A DNA stretch of 64,000 nucleotides from Callaeas wilsoni (Eukaryota; Chordata; Aves; Passeriformes; Callaeidae): assembly GCA_013398955.1 (NCBI GenBank), contig VWPU01008511.1, forward strand, positions 1-64,000, read 5' to 3'. Made by a program: the position numbers and the translations under genes. Positions 13,301-24,095 of this stretch are shown here, piece by piece. Below the pieces are notes generated by a model. The model saw nothing but the letters and a program-made list of their open reading frames with translations. It did no database searches and was not told where the DNA came from. Position 1 is the first letter of the stretch. Each line of letters opens with the position of its first letter.

Positions 13301-15220
13301 ACAGGCTTTGTAGCTTTTCCCTTTGGACATTAGCATTACCTGGAAATGAGTTTGACTGTGAATGAACAGAAATGTGACGATTTCTCAGTGCAATGCAGAG
13401 AACAGGCATAACCAGTTACATTCTGCTAATCCACAGGTTGTGCCTGAGATTTGTCACTGCAGTAATCATTGCCAGGAGTGGCTATTATCTGCTCTTGCTT
13501 GATTCAGAGGGGCATGGGTGTGACAATGTAAAGACCAAGACCTGGTAAAAATAGTGTTTTTAAAAGTACTAGAGCAGAACAAAATGAAAGGATATGTATT
13601 TTATGTGGAATGGTCCATAAGTTGTGCACTTTCTCTTTTTCCTTTGAAAAATCCCTTACTTCTTTGGCCAGCTGTGAGTGATCATTACTTCCTATTTATT
13701 AGTATGGCAAAATATTTAAAAATAGAGTCATTTGAGTACCAGTCATGTTGGATATAAGCCAATTCAAATCCATCAGGCTCTATCAAGTTGTTTTTAAGTC
13801 CATGTTATGGAAGACAAAAGGAGAAAATTTGCCATGTGTAAAAGTTGGTTATATAATTTTTTTTCAGCGCATCAAGACACAGGAGCTCATACAGCAAACT
13901 TTCCAGCTTAGGTGTGTATTCTGAAAGTAGAACTGCAAGGTCTGGTTGTTTTTCAGCAAAAGAACTTGCCGGTTTTATTCTGCTTCTGTAGCTTCAGACT
14001 ATTCAATAGGATTTCTTATCACTCTAAATGAAAAATTTAAATGTATGCTTCAGCTGTAGTGGGACTTTGCTTTGGCTGGAACAGCCCTGCATCCCATGGC
14101 TAGCTGAAAGGGCTCAGTCACTTGATACTTCACTTATTTTTTCTGCCAGGAGCACTTTGACAGCACATGCCTTAATGTGTCACTGCAGTATAACTTGTTC
14201 CCAGGGGAGCAGATGAACAAGCAGGGAGGAAATGATCATCCTGCCTCTCTTCCCGGGCAGCTTGCATCGATTAGCAGGCAAGGCTGCTCCCTGCACTCTG
14301 CCTTTCCTGCGAGGATTTTCCATATCTGTCTTCCACTAAGCCAAAATCAAAACAAGCTGCAAGCAGTGTGGTGAGAAGCAGCAAGCAGCCCTTCCTATGG
14401 TGAGCAGATGAAGTAGCTTTTCAAGAAGATTATGATAAGAATATATTCACTAGCATGAAGCTTACTCAACCTGTCTCAATTTTTTCTCTTAAGTTTATCA
14501 GATCATTTCTTTTGAGTTTTGTGTCAGGTATAATCTCCTGTGCATCTGTATTGCATATATTATGTCTAGACTGCTTTCACCTGGAATAAATATTTTCTTG
14601 GCTGGGAAGTAGGTGGTGTGGAGTGAAGCACAGAGGATGCTGCTGAGGTCCTGCTTCTGTATCTGGTGTAGGCACAGCCAGCCAGCATCAGGTGTCTGCC
14701 TTGGGCAGCCTGGGGAGAGCCATCCTGGGGACAAGCCCAGGAGCTGTTCCGAAATCCAGTGCACAACTCACCTCAGCACCCACCATTTAGTGACAACTGG
14801 CACCTGCCATGAAGATACTCCAAGAGAATGGAAACCTGAAGACTGCACAGACAGCTTGAATGATGACCCATTTTTTCCTAAGATATAAACATCCCACATC
14901 GGTTATGCCCAGGTCACAAGTTTAACCTTGCATTTTTCCAAGGTCTGTGTGAACCTTGGAGGAAAAGTTTCATCCTTGTCTGGGTCAGACACAGACTCAG
15001 GATATCATGCCATTATCTCTGCTCTGTAAGTTGGCTCTGGGAGAGCCGAACTTACATTTACCTAGGCTATTCATGAAGGAATTTGCAAATTTGCCTCCGA
15101 CATTTGTCCAGAACCTCCATATGATATAGTATGGAGTATATAAATTTATAAAGTATTCAGCACCAGTGTGCATAGCTCGTGTGGGGATTTAGGGATCTGT
15201 AGGGATTCTTTCAAAGTAGA

Positions 15221-15240
15221 TTTAATTTAATTTAATTTAA
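15221..15240 (+). repeat. (TTTAA)n microsatellite, four units
   Basis: Four perfect tandem copies of TTTAA, continuing imperfectly as ATATTTAAAA. Confidence 0.8.
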
Positions 15241-15345
15241 ATATTTAAAAAAGGATTCTACAGCTCACTGCAGAATCTTTAACTCTTTTGATTATTTTTA
15301 TGTGGTAATCCTCCTTCCAGTGTGGAATGTTTTGGAGTGGAACAG

Positions 15346-15478
15346 ACCTTTCCACTCAACCAGGTTGCTCAAGGCCCCATGCACACTGGTCTTGAACTCT
15401 TCTAGGTATGGGACATCCACAACTTCCCTGAGCAACCTGTTTCAGTGCTTCACCACCCTCATGGTAAAGAATCCTACT
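15346..15478 (-). mobile_element. CR1 LINE fragment
   Basis: Carries the antisense CR1 3' block: CCAGGTTGCTCAAGGCCCC, a GAACTCTTCTAGGTATGGG segment, ACATCCACAACTTCC, GCAACCTGTTTCAGTGC and TTCACCACCCTCATGGTAAA. This is the reverse complement of the region before the CR1 3' end. Its own 3' tail and everything further 5' are missing. It lies head-to-head with the sense fragment at 15,560. Confidence 0.85.
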
Positions 15479-15559
15479 GCTGATAATCCATTATAAGAAT
15501 TAATAAATAACATGAAATTGATTACTGTTAGAATCTAGGTCCATGTATATTAAACCTCT

Positions 15560-15906
15560 TATAAGGGAGGCCTTATAGCAACCTTCCAGTACCAAAAGGG
15601 GTAAAGCTGGAGAAGGAGTTTTTACAGGAGTGTGGGGTAATAGGACAAGGGGTAATGGCTTTAAACTGAAAGAGGGCAGGTTTAGATCAGAGATTAGCAA
15701 CTGATTTTTCTCTATGAGCATGGTGAGACAATGTAATAAGTTGCCCAGAGAAGCTGTAGATGTCACATCTCAGGAAATGCTCAAGGCCAGTCTGGATGGA
15801 GCTTTGAGCACCCTGATCTGGTGAAGGGTGTCCCTGGCCATGGCAGGGGTGTTGGAACTGGATGATCTCTAAGATCCCTTCCAAGTCAAATTATATGATT
15901 CTATGA
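15560..15906 (+). mobile_element. CR1 LINE 3' fragment
   Basis: Sense-strand CR1: GGCCTTATAGCAACCTTCCA, then GGACAAGGGGTAATGG, TTTAAACTGAAAGAGGGCAG, GTTGCCCAGAGAAGCTGT, CCATGGCAGGGGTGTTGGA, and the terminal GATTCTATGA that typifies CR1 ends. It covers only the 3' UTR and the last part of the reverse transcriptase region. Stops and indels make it non-functional. Confidence 0.92.
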
Positions 15907-18408
15907 AAAATGACAGCCCACATTTTTATAGTAAAGTGAATGGCAAAGAGAAGTTCTTCTGTTCCTGATGTTCTTATGGAAATGCTATTCCAAAATACTT
16001 CCATGTATAAGTACTCTTAGTCTAGGGAATTATTATTCATTGGAAACATAACTGTATTAACAAGATGCTTTTCTGAAGAATAAGGAAGGAATGAGAATGT
16101 TGTCACATTGAATTTCTCAGGAATGCCTTTTGTAGTTCATATCCACTACCGATTTTAATTTGAACTGTTGTTCAAGTATAGGCATGTTCATAATGATTAA
16201 ATCATTAGAAGTGTTTGAAGGAATTACAGAAACTTGAAAAATGCCAGTTACCAAGGCAGTAAAATTAGTTCTCTATATGTAAGAATAGAAAGCTAAGCCT
16301 GAGACTGAAACCATAGCTTCATAAATGGTCTTTCTGCACATCATGTTCCTACCCACAAAATCCAGGATGCAACTACCTGGCTTTATTAGGCACAAAAGAA
16401 GGACTGTCCCAGGAAGAAATTACCTCATCCTGAGGCTGGAACTAGTACAAAACTCTCTGATCCTGAGAAAGGTGTATTTGTCTTTCTCAGGGTTTCGTTG
16501 CTCCTGAGGCAATTGGTGGTTAATTGGTGGTTAACATCTCCATTTTGTCTCAGTGGCGCAATCAGCCTCCGTTCTTTTTCCAAAAGCTCAGCTTTGTCTG
16601 AAATGCCACCGTGTGACCTGTGGAGCTTGCTGCTGGTAAGCAAAGCTTGATGGACAGCCTACGCTGTTTCCAGGGTGTAGGAAACATTAGGAAATACTGA
16701 CAAGATCAGTATGATGAAATAAATAGTATTCTCCAGCTGCTCTTCGTCTTACTTGGAAAACGTTACTTTTTATGGCCACAGATTTTCCAGTGGGAAACAC
16801 TGAATACAGTTCAGGACCAGCTTTATCTAGGCTTCCACTGATCCTAATTCCAAGAAACTATTTGACTCCTTGTGCTGTAATGGTGTTAGAATTAATTCTG
16901 GTTTCTGACAGAAAATCGCTTCGGAGTTAGTGCCTAAGGCTGCTAATGTTAGTGCTGCATTAGAGATCCACATCAGCATTTTTGATGCATAAATAACTGT
17001 TGCATTACATCTCTATCTAACATCCTATCTCAAGTATAGCATTTGTGGTGCATTTAATGGTATTTGGTTATCTAAAAAGTGCTCTGTCGGAGCATACCGC
17101 AGGTATCTAGGTGGTGGATGTAGGGTTGCTATTTATATCATAGTGCTCTACAAATATTAATAACACTGTGCTTCAGAGTGAGCTATAGCCATAAACCTGT
17201 AAAATAACTCCCCACAGTTCATCTTGATAGTCTCTTGAAATTGGACTGCTCTGACTATACCCCCTTCAGGCTCACTGCCAATCTCATATTTTATCCTGAA
17301 ATTCCGCAAGGAGACACTCAAAATAAACACTACACTAGCAACAGCTTGAATTATACTTAAGGCAGTAGCAAGCATTGGTTTCACTTTAGCCTCTCTGTGG
17401 CTTTCTTGAAAATCCATGAAGTTTGACCTTTTGAATACATTTTGCTCTTATTTATCTCCCCTGTTGACTGTAGTAGGAACTGAATGAGCATAGCTGAGAA
17501 GGCAATGGGTATATCATGGATGCTAACCTGTTATGACTAAATTATCCTTGTTAGTCCCACGTTGCCCAGCACCAGGAACTTTATACCCTGCATATCTCCT
17601 CACTAGCTTGCTTTCAGCAAAAATACAGCTATTAGATTTGGGTTTGAGTTTTCTTAGGAGGGGAAAAAAAAAAAAAGCAAGCTAGAAAGTGCAGTATTAT
17701 TCCAGGCACCATTTCAGAGATGTTCAGCTTTTTGTTCTGCAAATGCTTTTTTCTTTGCTTCTTTTGAAAATAGCTGATCTTGTAATTCACTGTTAAGGCC
17801 TAAAGGTGATCAAAATAGCCCATCACCAAGGTCAGTATAGCCTTGAATCAGACAGGTTTGCTAATTTTAAACTTCAGTGTTTTTCAGAAAGTAGTGTGTT
17901 TAGCAAGAATAAAGAGGTAGAATGTGGGATTGGGACAATATGAATGTTCACACATCGCTGCCAATGAAAGCAAAGCTTACAGGTCTAATTTTAGGCTTTT
18001 CAGCCTTGGTATTGTTCCTTACAGCACAGTTATTTTCCATATGATACAAAGCACTCCTTTTTTTCAAGTTTTATAAACTGCTTGAGAGAACAAAAGCAAG
18101 GACAAAGTGAGTATATGTCATGGTTGAAAGCAAATCAAAGAAGCTTAAGTAAGGCTGAAGTTAGCTATGGTTGCATGCCAGCTCTACATTCAGAGGACTA
18201 TTCTTTTAGAAAAACAAGAATCTAGAGAAACACGTCACAAGACCTGGAAGTAGAGTTACGTGGTATCTGAACTGGGACCCTTGGCTGTGACTGGATGTGC
18301 TTCAACACATTTAGTTAATTTATGCTGTGCTCAGGTGCCTAGTGAGTTAGTCCTCTTTAAAAATGTCAAAATGACCTATGCTGTTTGGAGAAGTAAGACT
18401 TTCAGGAT
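15907..18408. other. Intron 1 segment, nothing recognised
   Basis: AT-rich intron with no identifiable gene or repeat apart from a short A run near 17,667-17,679. A minus-strand open frame of 86 codons at 17,157-17,417 has a hydrophobic stretch but matches no family I know. Confidence 0.55.
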
Positions 18409-18628
18409 TGTATTGGGTCTGATCAGCTCACAGCCCTGACAGTGCTGTGCTTTGCATCGGTGGCTGGATGGGTGCTGGTAACAGGGCAGTGTTTTGGCTA
18501 CTGCCGGGCAGCACTGTCCCTCTGATGTTCCTTCCCCCATCGAAGAGGATGGGGGTGGCCAAGATCCTGGGAGGGGATACAGCCAGGCCAGCTGACCCAA
18601 ATTAGCCAAATGGATATTCCATACCATG

Positions 18629-18650
18629 TGACGTCAGCTCAGATATAAAA
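18629..18650 (+). promoter_or_regulatory. CRE and TATA box of the solo LTR
   Basis: TGACGTCA, a perfect CREB/ATF site, at 18,629-18,636, with TATAAAA eight bases downstream at 18,644-18,650. Spacing and order match a retroviral U3 core promoter. Transcription would start about 25-30 bp after the TATA box and run in the direction of VSNL1. Activity is inferred, not shown. Confidence 0.75.
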
Positions 18651-18847
18651 GCTAAGGGAGAGAGGAGGAAGGGGGGACACTCGTGTGTTTTCACTGACTG
18701 TCCTCCCCAGCAACCGTTACGCGGGCTGAGGCCCTGCTTCCCGGGAGGTGTCCGGGCATCGCTGCCCATGGGAAGTAGAGATTGATCCTTATTTTTCCTC
18801 TTTCGCTCGCGCGCGCAGACTTTACTTTGCTTTTTGCTTCATACTGT

Positions 18848-18853
18848 AATAAA
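18848..18853 (+). terminator. LTR polyadenylation signal AATAAA
   Basis: AATAAA lies about 200 bp after the LTR TATA box, as expected for the R region. Being sense to VSNL1, it could in principle terminate intronic transcripts prematurely. Confidence 0.6.
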
Positions 18854-18978
18854 ACTGCCTTATCTCACCCTACTGGCCGTGCTCCAGCTTATTCTCCCCT
18901 GTCCTGGCAGGAGAGGGGAGTGATAGAGCGCCTGAGTGGGCACTTGGCACCTAGCCAGGGTCAACCCACTACAAGGAT

Positions 18979-21900
18979 ACCTGCCTATCTCTTGGTGCTC
19001 CAAACTAAGCATTGTAGGTGCAGTGAGGATGTCACAACTGATTCTTTATGTAACACCAGATAGATGCTGTTCTCTAAAGTTAACTTTTACTGATGCATTA
19101 GTAAAAAATTATTTTCTAGAATTATAGAAACATGATACTGTAGAAATGGTTGTATTCTTTCCTGTAGATTAATTACCAAGGACTGGAACCAGTTGATAAT
19201 AAGTCATTCCCCATGGAAGTGTCAGCAATTGTATTAACCTGTCAAAAACATCTTTAAAAATAATTAACGTAGTCCCCATTTTTCATCTAAGAGAAACTTA
19301 TTAACTGAATGAATATATGACATGGTTCAGAGAAATCAGAGAACATTAATCTGTGTGATTTTTTAGTAAATCTGCTATTTGAAACTGGTTGATAACTGGC
19401 TGTATTGGCAGGAAGAGTTTCTTGGGAAGAGTCTGTGCAGGGGCTGCTGTAATGTTGAGCTGGTGTTCTGTCCCACAAGTTCAGCAAAGGTCCCTTCTTT
19501 GTTTTTGGGCTTACCACACAGGCAGTGCCGAGGTTTGGGGCACGAGGCTGGAAGCATGGCTTGGCTGAGGGCTCTGCAGTTCTCCCCAAGCTGGGAGAGT
19601 CATCTCACCTGAGCTCTGCGGGTAGAATATTTTTTCATGCCGTTCTAGCTGTCTGGAAGTTAAATGTTTAGTCTAAACTAATTGTGTAGACTTTTTTTGT
19701 TGGTCAAACAAGAGCAGGCATTTCCAGAGAGCAGTTAATCCCAGTCACCTTCTATATATACTTTTAGCATGTAATGAATTGCCTCTTGATGAATTGGGTG
19801 CCTGTTTCTCTCCATTGCACATTGGAGCCTTGATGACTAGTTTAGATTAGATATCCAACTTCTAATGGCTACCACCCAGGTAGAAATAACCTGGATTAAT
19901 CAAGTTCCCTGCTACTGACTATAATAACTTCCCTGTTATTATTCTGTGTGTGATTTATGGATGCTGTGTTAGAGGAGAAGAGTCTTCTCGTGTTTTTCTT
20001 TGAAGTAATTTCAAATGGTTTGTCATTAATAGTACAGTTGCTCAGTTTTTTATTGGTCCTGCTCATATGAAAGTTTTAAAAATTGTGGCTTTTTTGTTAT
20101 TTATTATAACCATGAATAATATTCAAAAAAACCCCAAGACTATAATTCATTTTCATGATGGAACATATTGAGTTAAAGGCTGGCAGTTGGATGGTTTTCT
20201 GGATTCTGGCCAGCTTCTTGGAGTCATAAATCAATGTGACTCTTTTCAAGTTAAAGAAAAAATATTTCTAAGAAAGTTTGGAGCACAGATACTGGAATAG
20301 GGTGGGAGCATGACATTAGTGGAGAATAAGCCAACTGTCAAATGGCTTTATTTAGAGGCAGGCACTAATTTGATTGAAACTTCAATATGGTAATTATTTG
20401 GATTATCTGGAGATTGTAGCTTCTCAGGACTTTCTCATGCATGTCAGATCTAAGATTTCTCCCTTTTGTTTCTTGTTTGTTTGTTTTTCTTTGTTTTTGG
20501 GCTTTTTTTTTGGAAACAGACCTATATTGCAAGCAGAGCAGAGGAGTAAATTGAATGCTTCTCTTCACCCTAAAAAAGTTTTTCCCAGATGTTCTGAAAA
20601 GGTTTTTTCTGAGAAGTATAGTTAGTTTTTAAAAGAGAAAGTACAAATGCTAGTGACATGACATCTCTGGCCTCAATGCCTTTTCCGTTTTCATTATATC
20701 CTTTGATTGGGGGCAGACTGGCATCAACAACAGTCAGGTTCATTTCTGCATTTCTTCTGGGAAAAACAAACAAAACCAGTTTAAGTCTCTACTGAGAAAC
20801 CTTGGCTCTCTCCCTCAGTGTTTTCTCCTCTGACCAGTCTGTGGTGCTTAAGGGTAGTTGGAGATTTTTGCCCAGGTGTGAGGGAAACATTTTTATCGGT
20901 CTTGTCCTCCCTGCTGCATCTGCACCCCCCCCCACCTGTAAATCATGGTGTTTCTTTCATGGCTGTCTTGGGTTTCTTAAACTTTACACAACATAAATCA
21001 CTTAGCTTTACAATCTATTTTTTTAACATAAAATGCTCTGCAATATTTTATAGTTATCAGCATCATTTAAACATGTGTCCTGCTGCCATGCCTCCCATTC
21101 AGCCTCTGCCTCTCTGAATGATGCTGACAGCCTGGGCATGCATTCCTCTCTGCTCTTTGGGAGTGGTTGTGTTATCTTTGTGCCTGAAGATGCCAAGACT
21201 GTTTAAATGTCAACAAGATGTTGCCCAGATGAATTCCACTGTAGCTTAAACAAGCATACCTGGTTTTTTGCCCTTGTGCATCCACCTTGCATGCTATGAA
21301 CATCACTGCTCTCACTGCTTTTGCTGGTGCACAGTCAGAGAAAGAAAAGAAAAAGTACAGTTAAAACACCAGAGGTGATGAGAATTTGCATTGGGCAGGG
21401 AGTAAGAACCAGATAAAGAGGAAGGAGGGAAGGGAAATGGGAGAAAGAGTCAAGATGAGCTGGTACAGATTTAGTAAGACTGGCTTGGTAAGCCAGGGAG
21501 CCAAAAGTACGGGGTAAAGACTGGACAAGGGACAACATGGGCCTGAGATTTACAATCTATTTACTGTTGCCTAAGTGTCTGTCTCACAGCAGAGCTATGG
21601 TAATGCTGTGCAGGCATTCTTAATGCTAAGCACGTCTGCATAATAAAACCAGCTTAGCCTATATTTATTGTGTGTGTACATCTCTATATGTGGTGTTGTT
21701 TCTCAGCAACACTTATAGCCAGTCATTTCACCAAGCTGCTCAGGCACGTGCTGTACCACACTCTGTTAATGTGCACTCACAGCTTAGCGCTCACAGTTGC
21801 CCAGGACTAACACTGATATAATACAGGATTATTCACAGGCCTGGCTATTTTTATGAAGAATCAAATACCAACCTGAATTTTCACAGGTTCTCAGTGGCAG

Positions 21901-23859
21901 TGTGTGAGAAGTTGGGACCTTCAGAATGTTAAGAAGTGGTACCACGTGAGACAAGGCGTGGATTCACAGCCTTATGAAGTTCAAGGTCTGGCCTGCTTTG
22001 TATGCTGGTGTTGTATTCTTAGAAAGTAAAGGTGACAGAGTTTAAGTTGCATTTTGAGCAGGGAATGCAGCAACTAAATACTTGAGATGAGATTTGCATA
22101 GCTCTTTAGGTACCTGGTGAGATTTCTGAAGAGCACTCAAGCTGCCGGAGGGACGCTTGTTACATTTGTGCTGAACGTCACCTTGATTTACTTGAATAGA
22201 AATGAACCAATGCAATTAGGCAACAGTGCCTACATTAGTCAGTAGTCCAGACCCATAGAGGCAGTTACATGTTTTGGGAAAGCTGGCTCCTTATATCACT
22301 TGTCTTGAAGTATACATTTTGCCTTTCTGAGATATGCACATTTCCTGCAAAAAATAATTATACGGATTTTTATAAGTGAGAAAAGAGATTTTTGATCCCT
22401 TTTCTTGAATCTGTTTCTTGACACACACTCGCTCCCCTCCCTTTTTGCTTGGTGTAGTAACAGGGCTACTCTGATCAGGAAAGATAAAGAGATTGTTTTT
22501 CACCATGAAAAAACAAGTTTCCTGAATACCATTTGTTCTGTACTCCCTTTTGTCTTGGAGATCGAAAAATATCGCTACCAGAAGCCCATCATTTGGAGCC
22601 TTATTCACTTCCAGAGGCCATTCTGTAACAGGTTCTTTTTATACTGAATCTTTTGGGAGTAGTTCAGAGGGGGGAAAAAAATACCAAAAAACCAACAAAA
22701 CTCAAACCTTGCTTCAAGTATAACCAGCTCAAACAGTTCTTTGCCTTCTGGCAGGGAACTTTTCTTATGTGACGTCCTCTGATTGGATTTAGTAGGTGTT
22801 CCAAACTCCTGGAAAGTGCCACAATAGGTTTTAAAATTACTCTGGTTTGTGATGCTGGATTCTGGGGATTTTTAAATTTTTATTATTATATTTTATTCTT
22901 CTGTTTATCTTATTCCTAAACTGCAGCCTTAATTTTCTTTAACTTTTCTCCTGTGTTGTCACAGGAGAAATTAACAATTTCTACCAGCACAGCATTTAGC
23001 GTAAGCAGGTCCTGATCCAGCTGCAGACCTGGTAGATTATCTGTTGCTTTCAAATTTTGAATCAAGACCAGGTGCCTATCCAAACACTGTATTCATGTTC
23101 AATGACAAATATTGGAAATGAACCAGGAATTTGTCTGCGAAATTGTACTTTTTCTGCCCTAAATGATCACAACACTTCTTCCTAGGTTGTTAAAATATAG
23201 GATTCTATGAAATATTTTATCAAGTTTTTAGCCTTTAATGATAACAACATGTTTAAGGCATTTTCTGTCTATTTTTTAATTTTCCAAGATATTTGTAGTA
23301 CTTATATACCCATAATATGGTAAAAGGTAGTAGACATAAAGACAGTTATCACACCTTTTTGCAATTTATGGAGAATGGGAGAAAAAATGAAAAGTATTCA
23401 TAAATGATTTGTGGGATTGACTAATGAAGTGAAAAGATTTGTGTGTGATTTGAGATTGCCCATAACAACTGGATTTAAATCTGACTATAAATTGCTGCAG
23501 CATGATTATGTAATACTGAATATCAGGAATATAAAATCAGGTGGATTTATTGGTAATAAGAGGAAGGCAGTGCCTGTAGGACAAAATACATTAATGACTA
23601 AAACAAGTAGAAATTGGGAGAGGAAATGGAAATTAATGAGGATAGATCTCTGAAATTACCAATTAATATCAAATAGCAGCTAAAATACCTAGGAACTAGT
23701 AGGGCAGTACAAATGTATTCTATTTTATGAGCATGTGGAGCATTCCATCTGTAATTATAGTCACTTCTATGATAAAGAATTAGTAAAATTGTAGAAAGCT
23801 TGGAAAAAGGGAGTAAAGTTGTTTAGAAATGTGGCACATAGGCTGGACAGAGCCTCGCT
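18979..23859. other. Intron 1 segment with low-complexity sequence only
   Basis: AT-rich intron. (GTTT)n-like T-rich sequence occurs at 20,464-20,511, and a G-run followed by A-rich sequence near 22,670-22,700. I recognise no gene or transposon otherwise. Confidence 0.5.
20464..20511 (+). repeat. (GTTT)n-like T-rich simple repeat
   Basis: TTGTTTCTTGTTTGTTTG followed by further T runs ending before GGAAACAGA. Low complexity. Confidence 0.7.
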
Positions 23860-24095
23860 ATTTCATGTCTGATGAGGAGCAGGTGAATAAGAAATAGTCA
23901 CTCTGTCACAGTGCCAGAAAGAGGGTCACCAATGAAATTATTGTATAACGTTTAATTAAATTACGAAACTGATTTCCACAGGATGTTGTGGAGACCAAGA
24001 TATAAATGTGGCCAAAAAGGGATCAGACAAATTCAGGAAAGCTAATTTAATCAGTGATTATTAGCCCTGATAGTCTGGAGAATCAATGGAGAGAG
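23860..24095 (+). mobile_element. Ancient CR1/L3-like LINE relic
   Basis: Strongly diverged, but it keeps the order of a CR1-clade 3' region: GAGCAGGTGAATAAGAAATA, GAGGGTCACCAATGAAATTA, CTGATTTCCACAGGATGTTG TGGAGACCAAGATATAAA, then AAAAAGGGATCAGACAAATT C and a TTAGCCCTGATAGTCTGG end. These resemble deep amniote CR1/L3 elements rather than the younger bird CR1 families elsewhere in the window. It may extend upstream, but I cannot place its start. Confidence 0.6.

Larger units (their letters stand above)
2061..15339. other. Intron 1 segment without recognised genes or young repeats
   Basis: About 13 kb of mainly AT-rich intron. I recognise no CR1, LTR or gene here. The part from 4.6 to 7.6 kb is especially AT-rich. 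GC-richer patches stand out at about 3,000-3,440, 12,100-12,250 and 14,050-14,400, none identifiable by eye. T-rich low-complexity sequence occurs at 7,328-7,380. Short open frames up to about 150 codons show no familiar motif. Confidence 0.6.
18409..18973 (+). mobile_element. Solo LTR of an avian ERVL-type endogenous retrovirus
   Basis: A 565-bp unit beginning TGTATTGGGT and ending ACCCACTACA, imperfect terminal inverted repeats matching at nine of ten positions. It is bounded by a perfect 5-bp direct repeat AGGAT (18,404-18,408 and 18,974-18,978), the target-site duplication. Inside, in plus order, are a palindromic CRE (TGACGTCA, 18,629-18,636), a TATA box (TATAAAA, 18,644-18,650) and a poly(A) signal (AATAAA, 18,848-18,853), the order expected of U3-R-U5. 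No retroviral internal sequence is attached, so it is a solo LTR left by recombination. The 5-bp duplication fits ERVL-class elements, and the U3 resembles LTRs I know to be widespread in Neoaves. It is sense to VSNL1. CpG-rich stretches such as CTCGCGCGCGC survive undecayed, suggesting modest age. Confidence 0.92.

Noticed and set aside
17040..17170. Possible ancient SINE-like end (ATCATAGTGCTCTACAAATA)
   Set aside because: Only about 20 bp of resemblance, not enough to separate from chance.
17157..17417. 86-codon minus-strand frame with a transmembrane-like stretch
   Set aside because: No known family, no promoter or splice context, and short enough to arise by chance.
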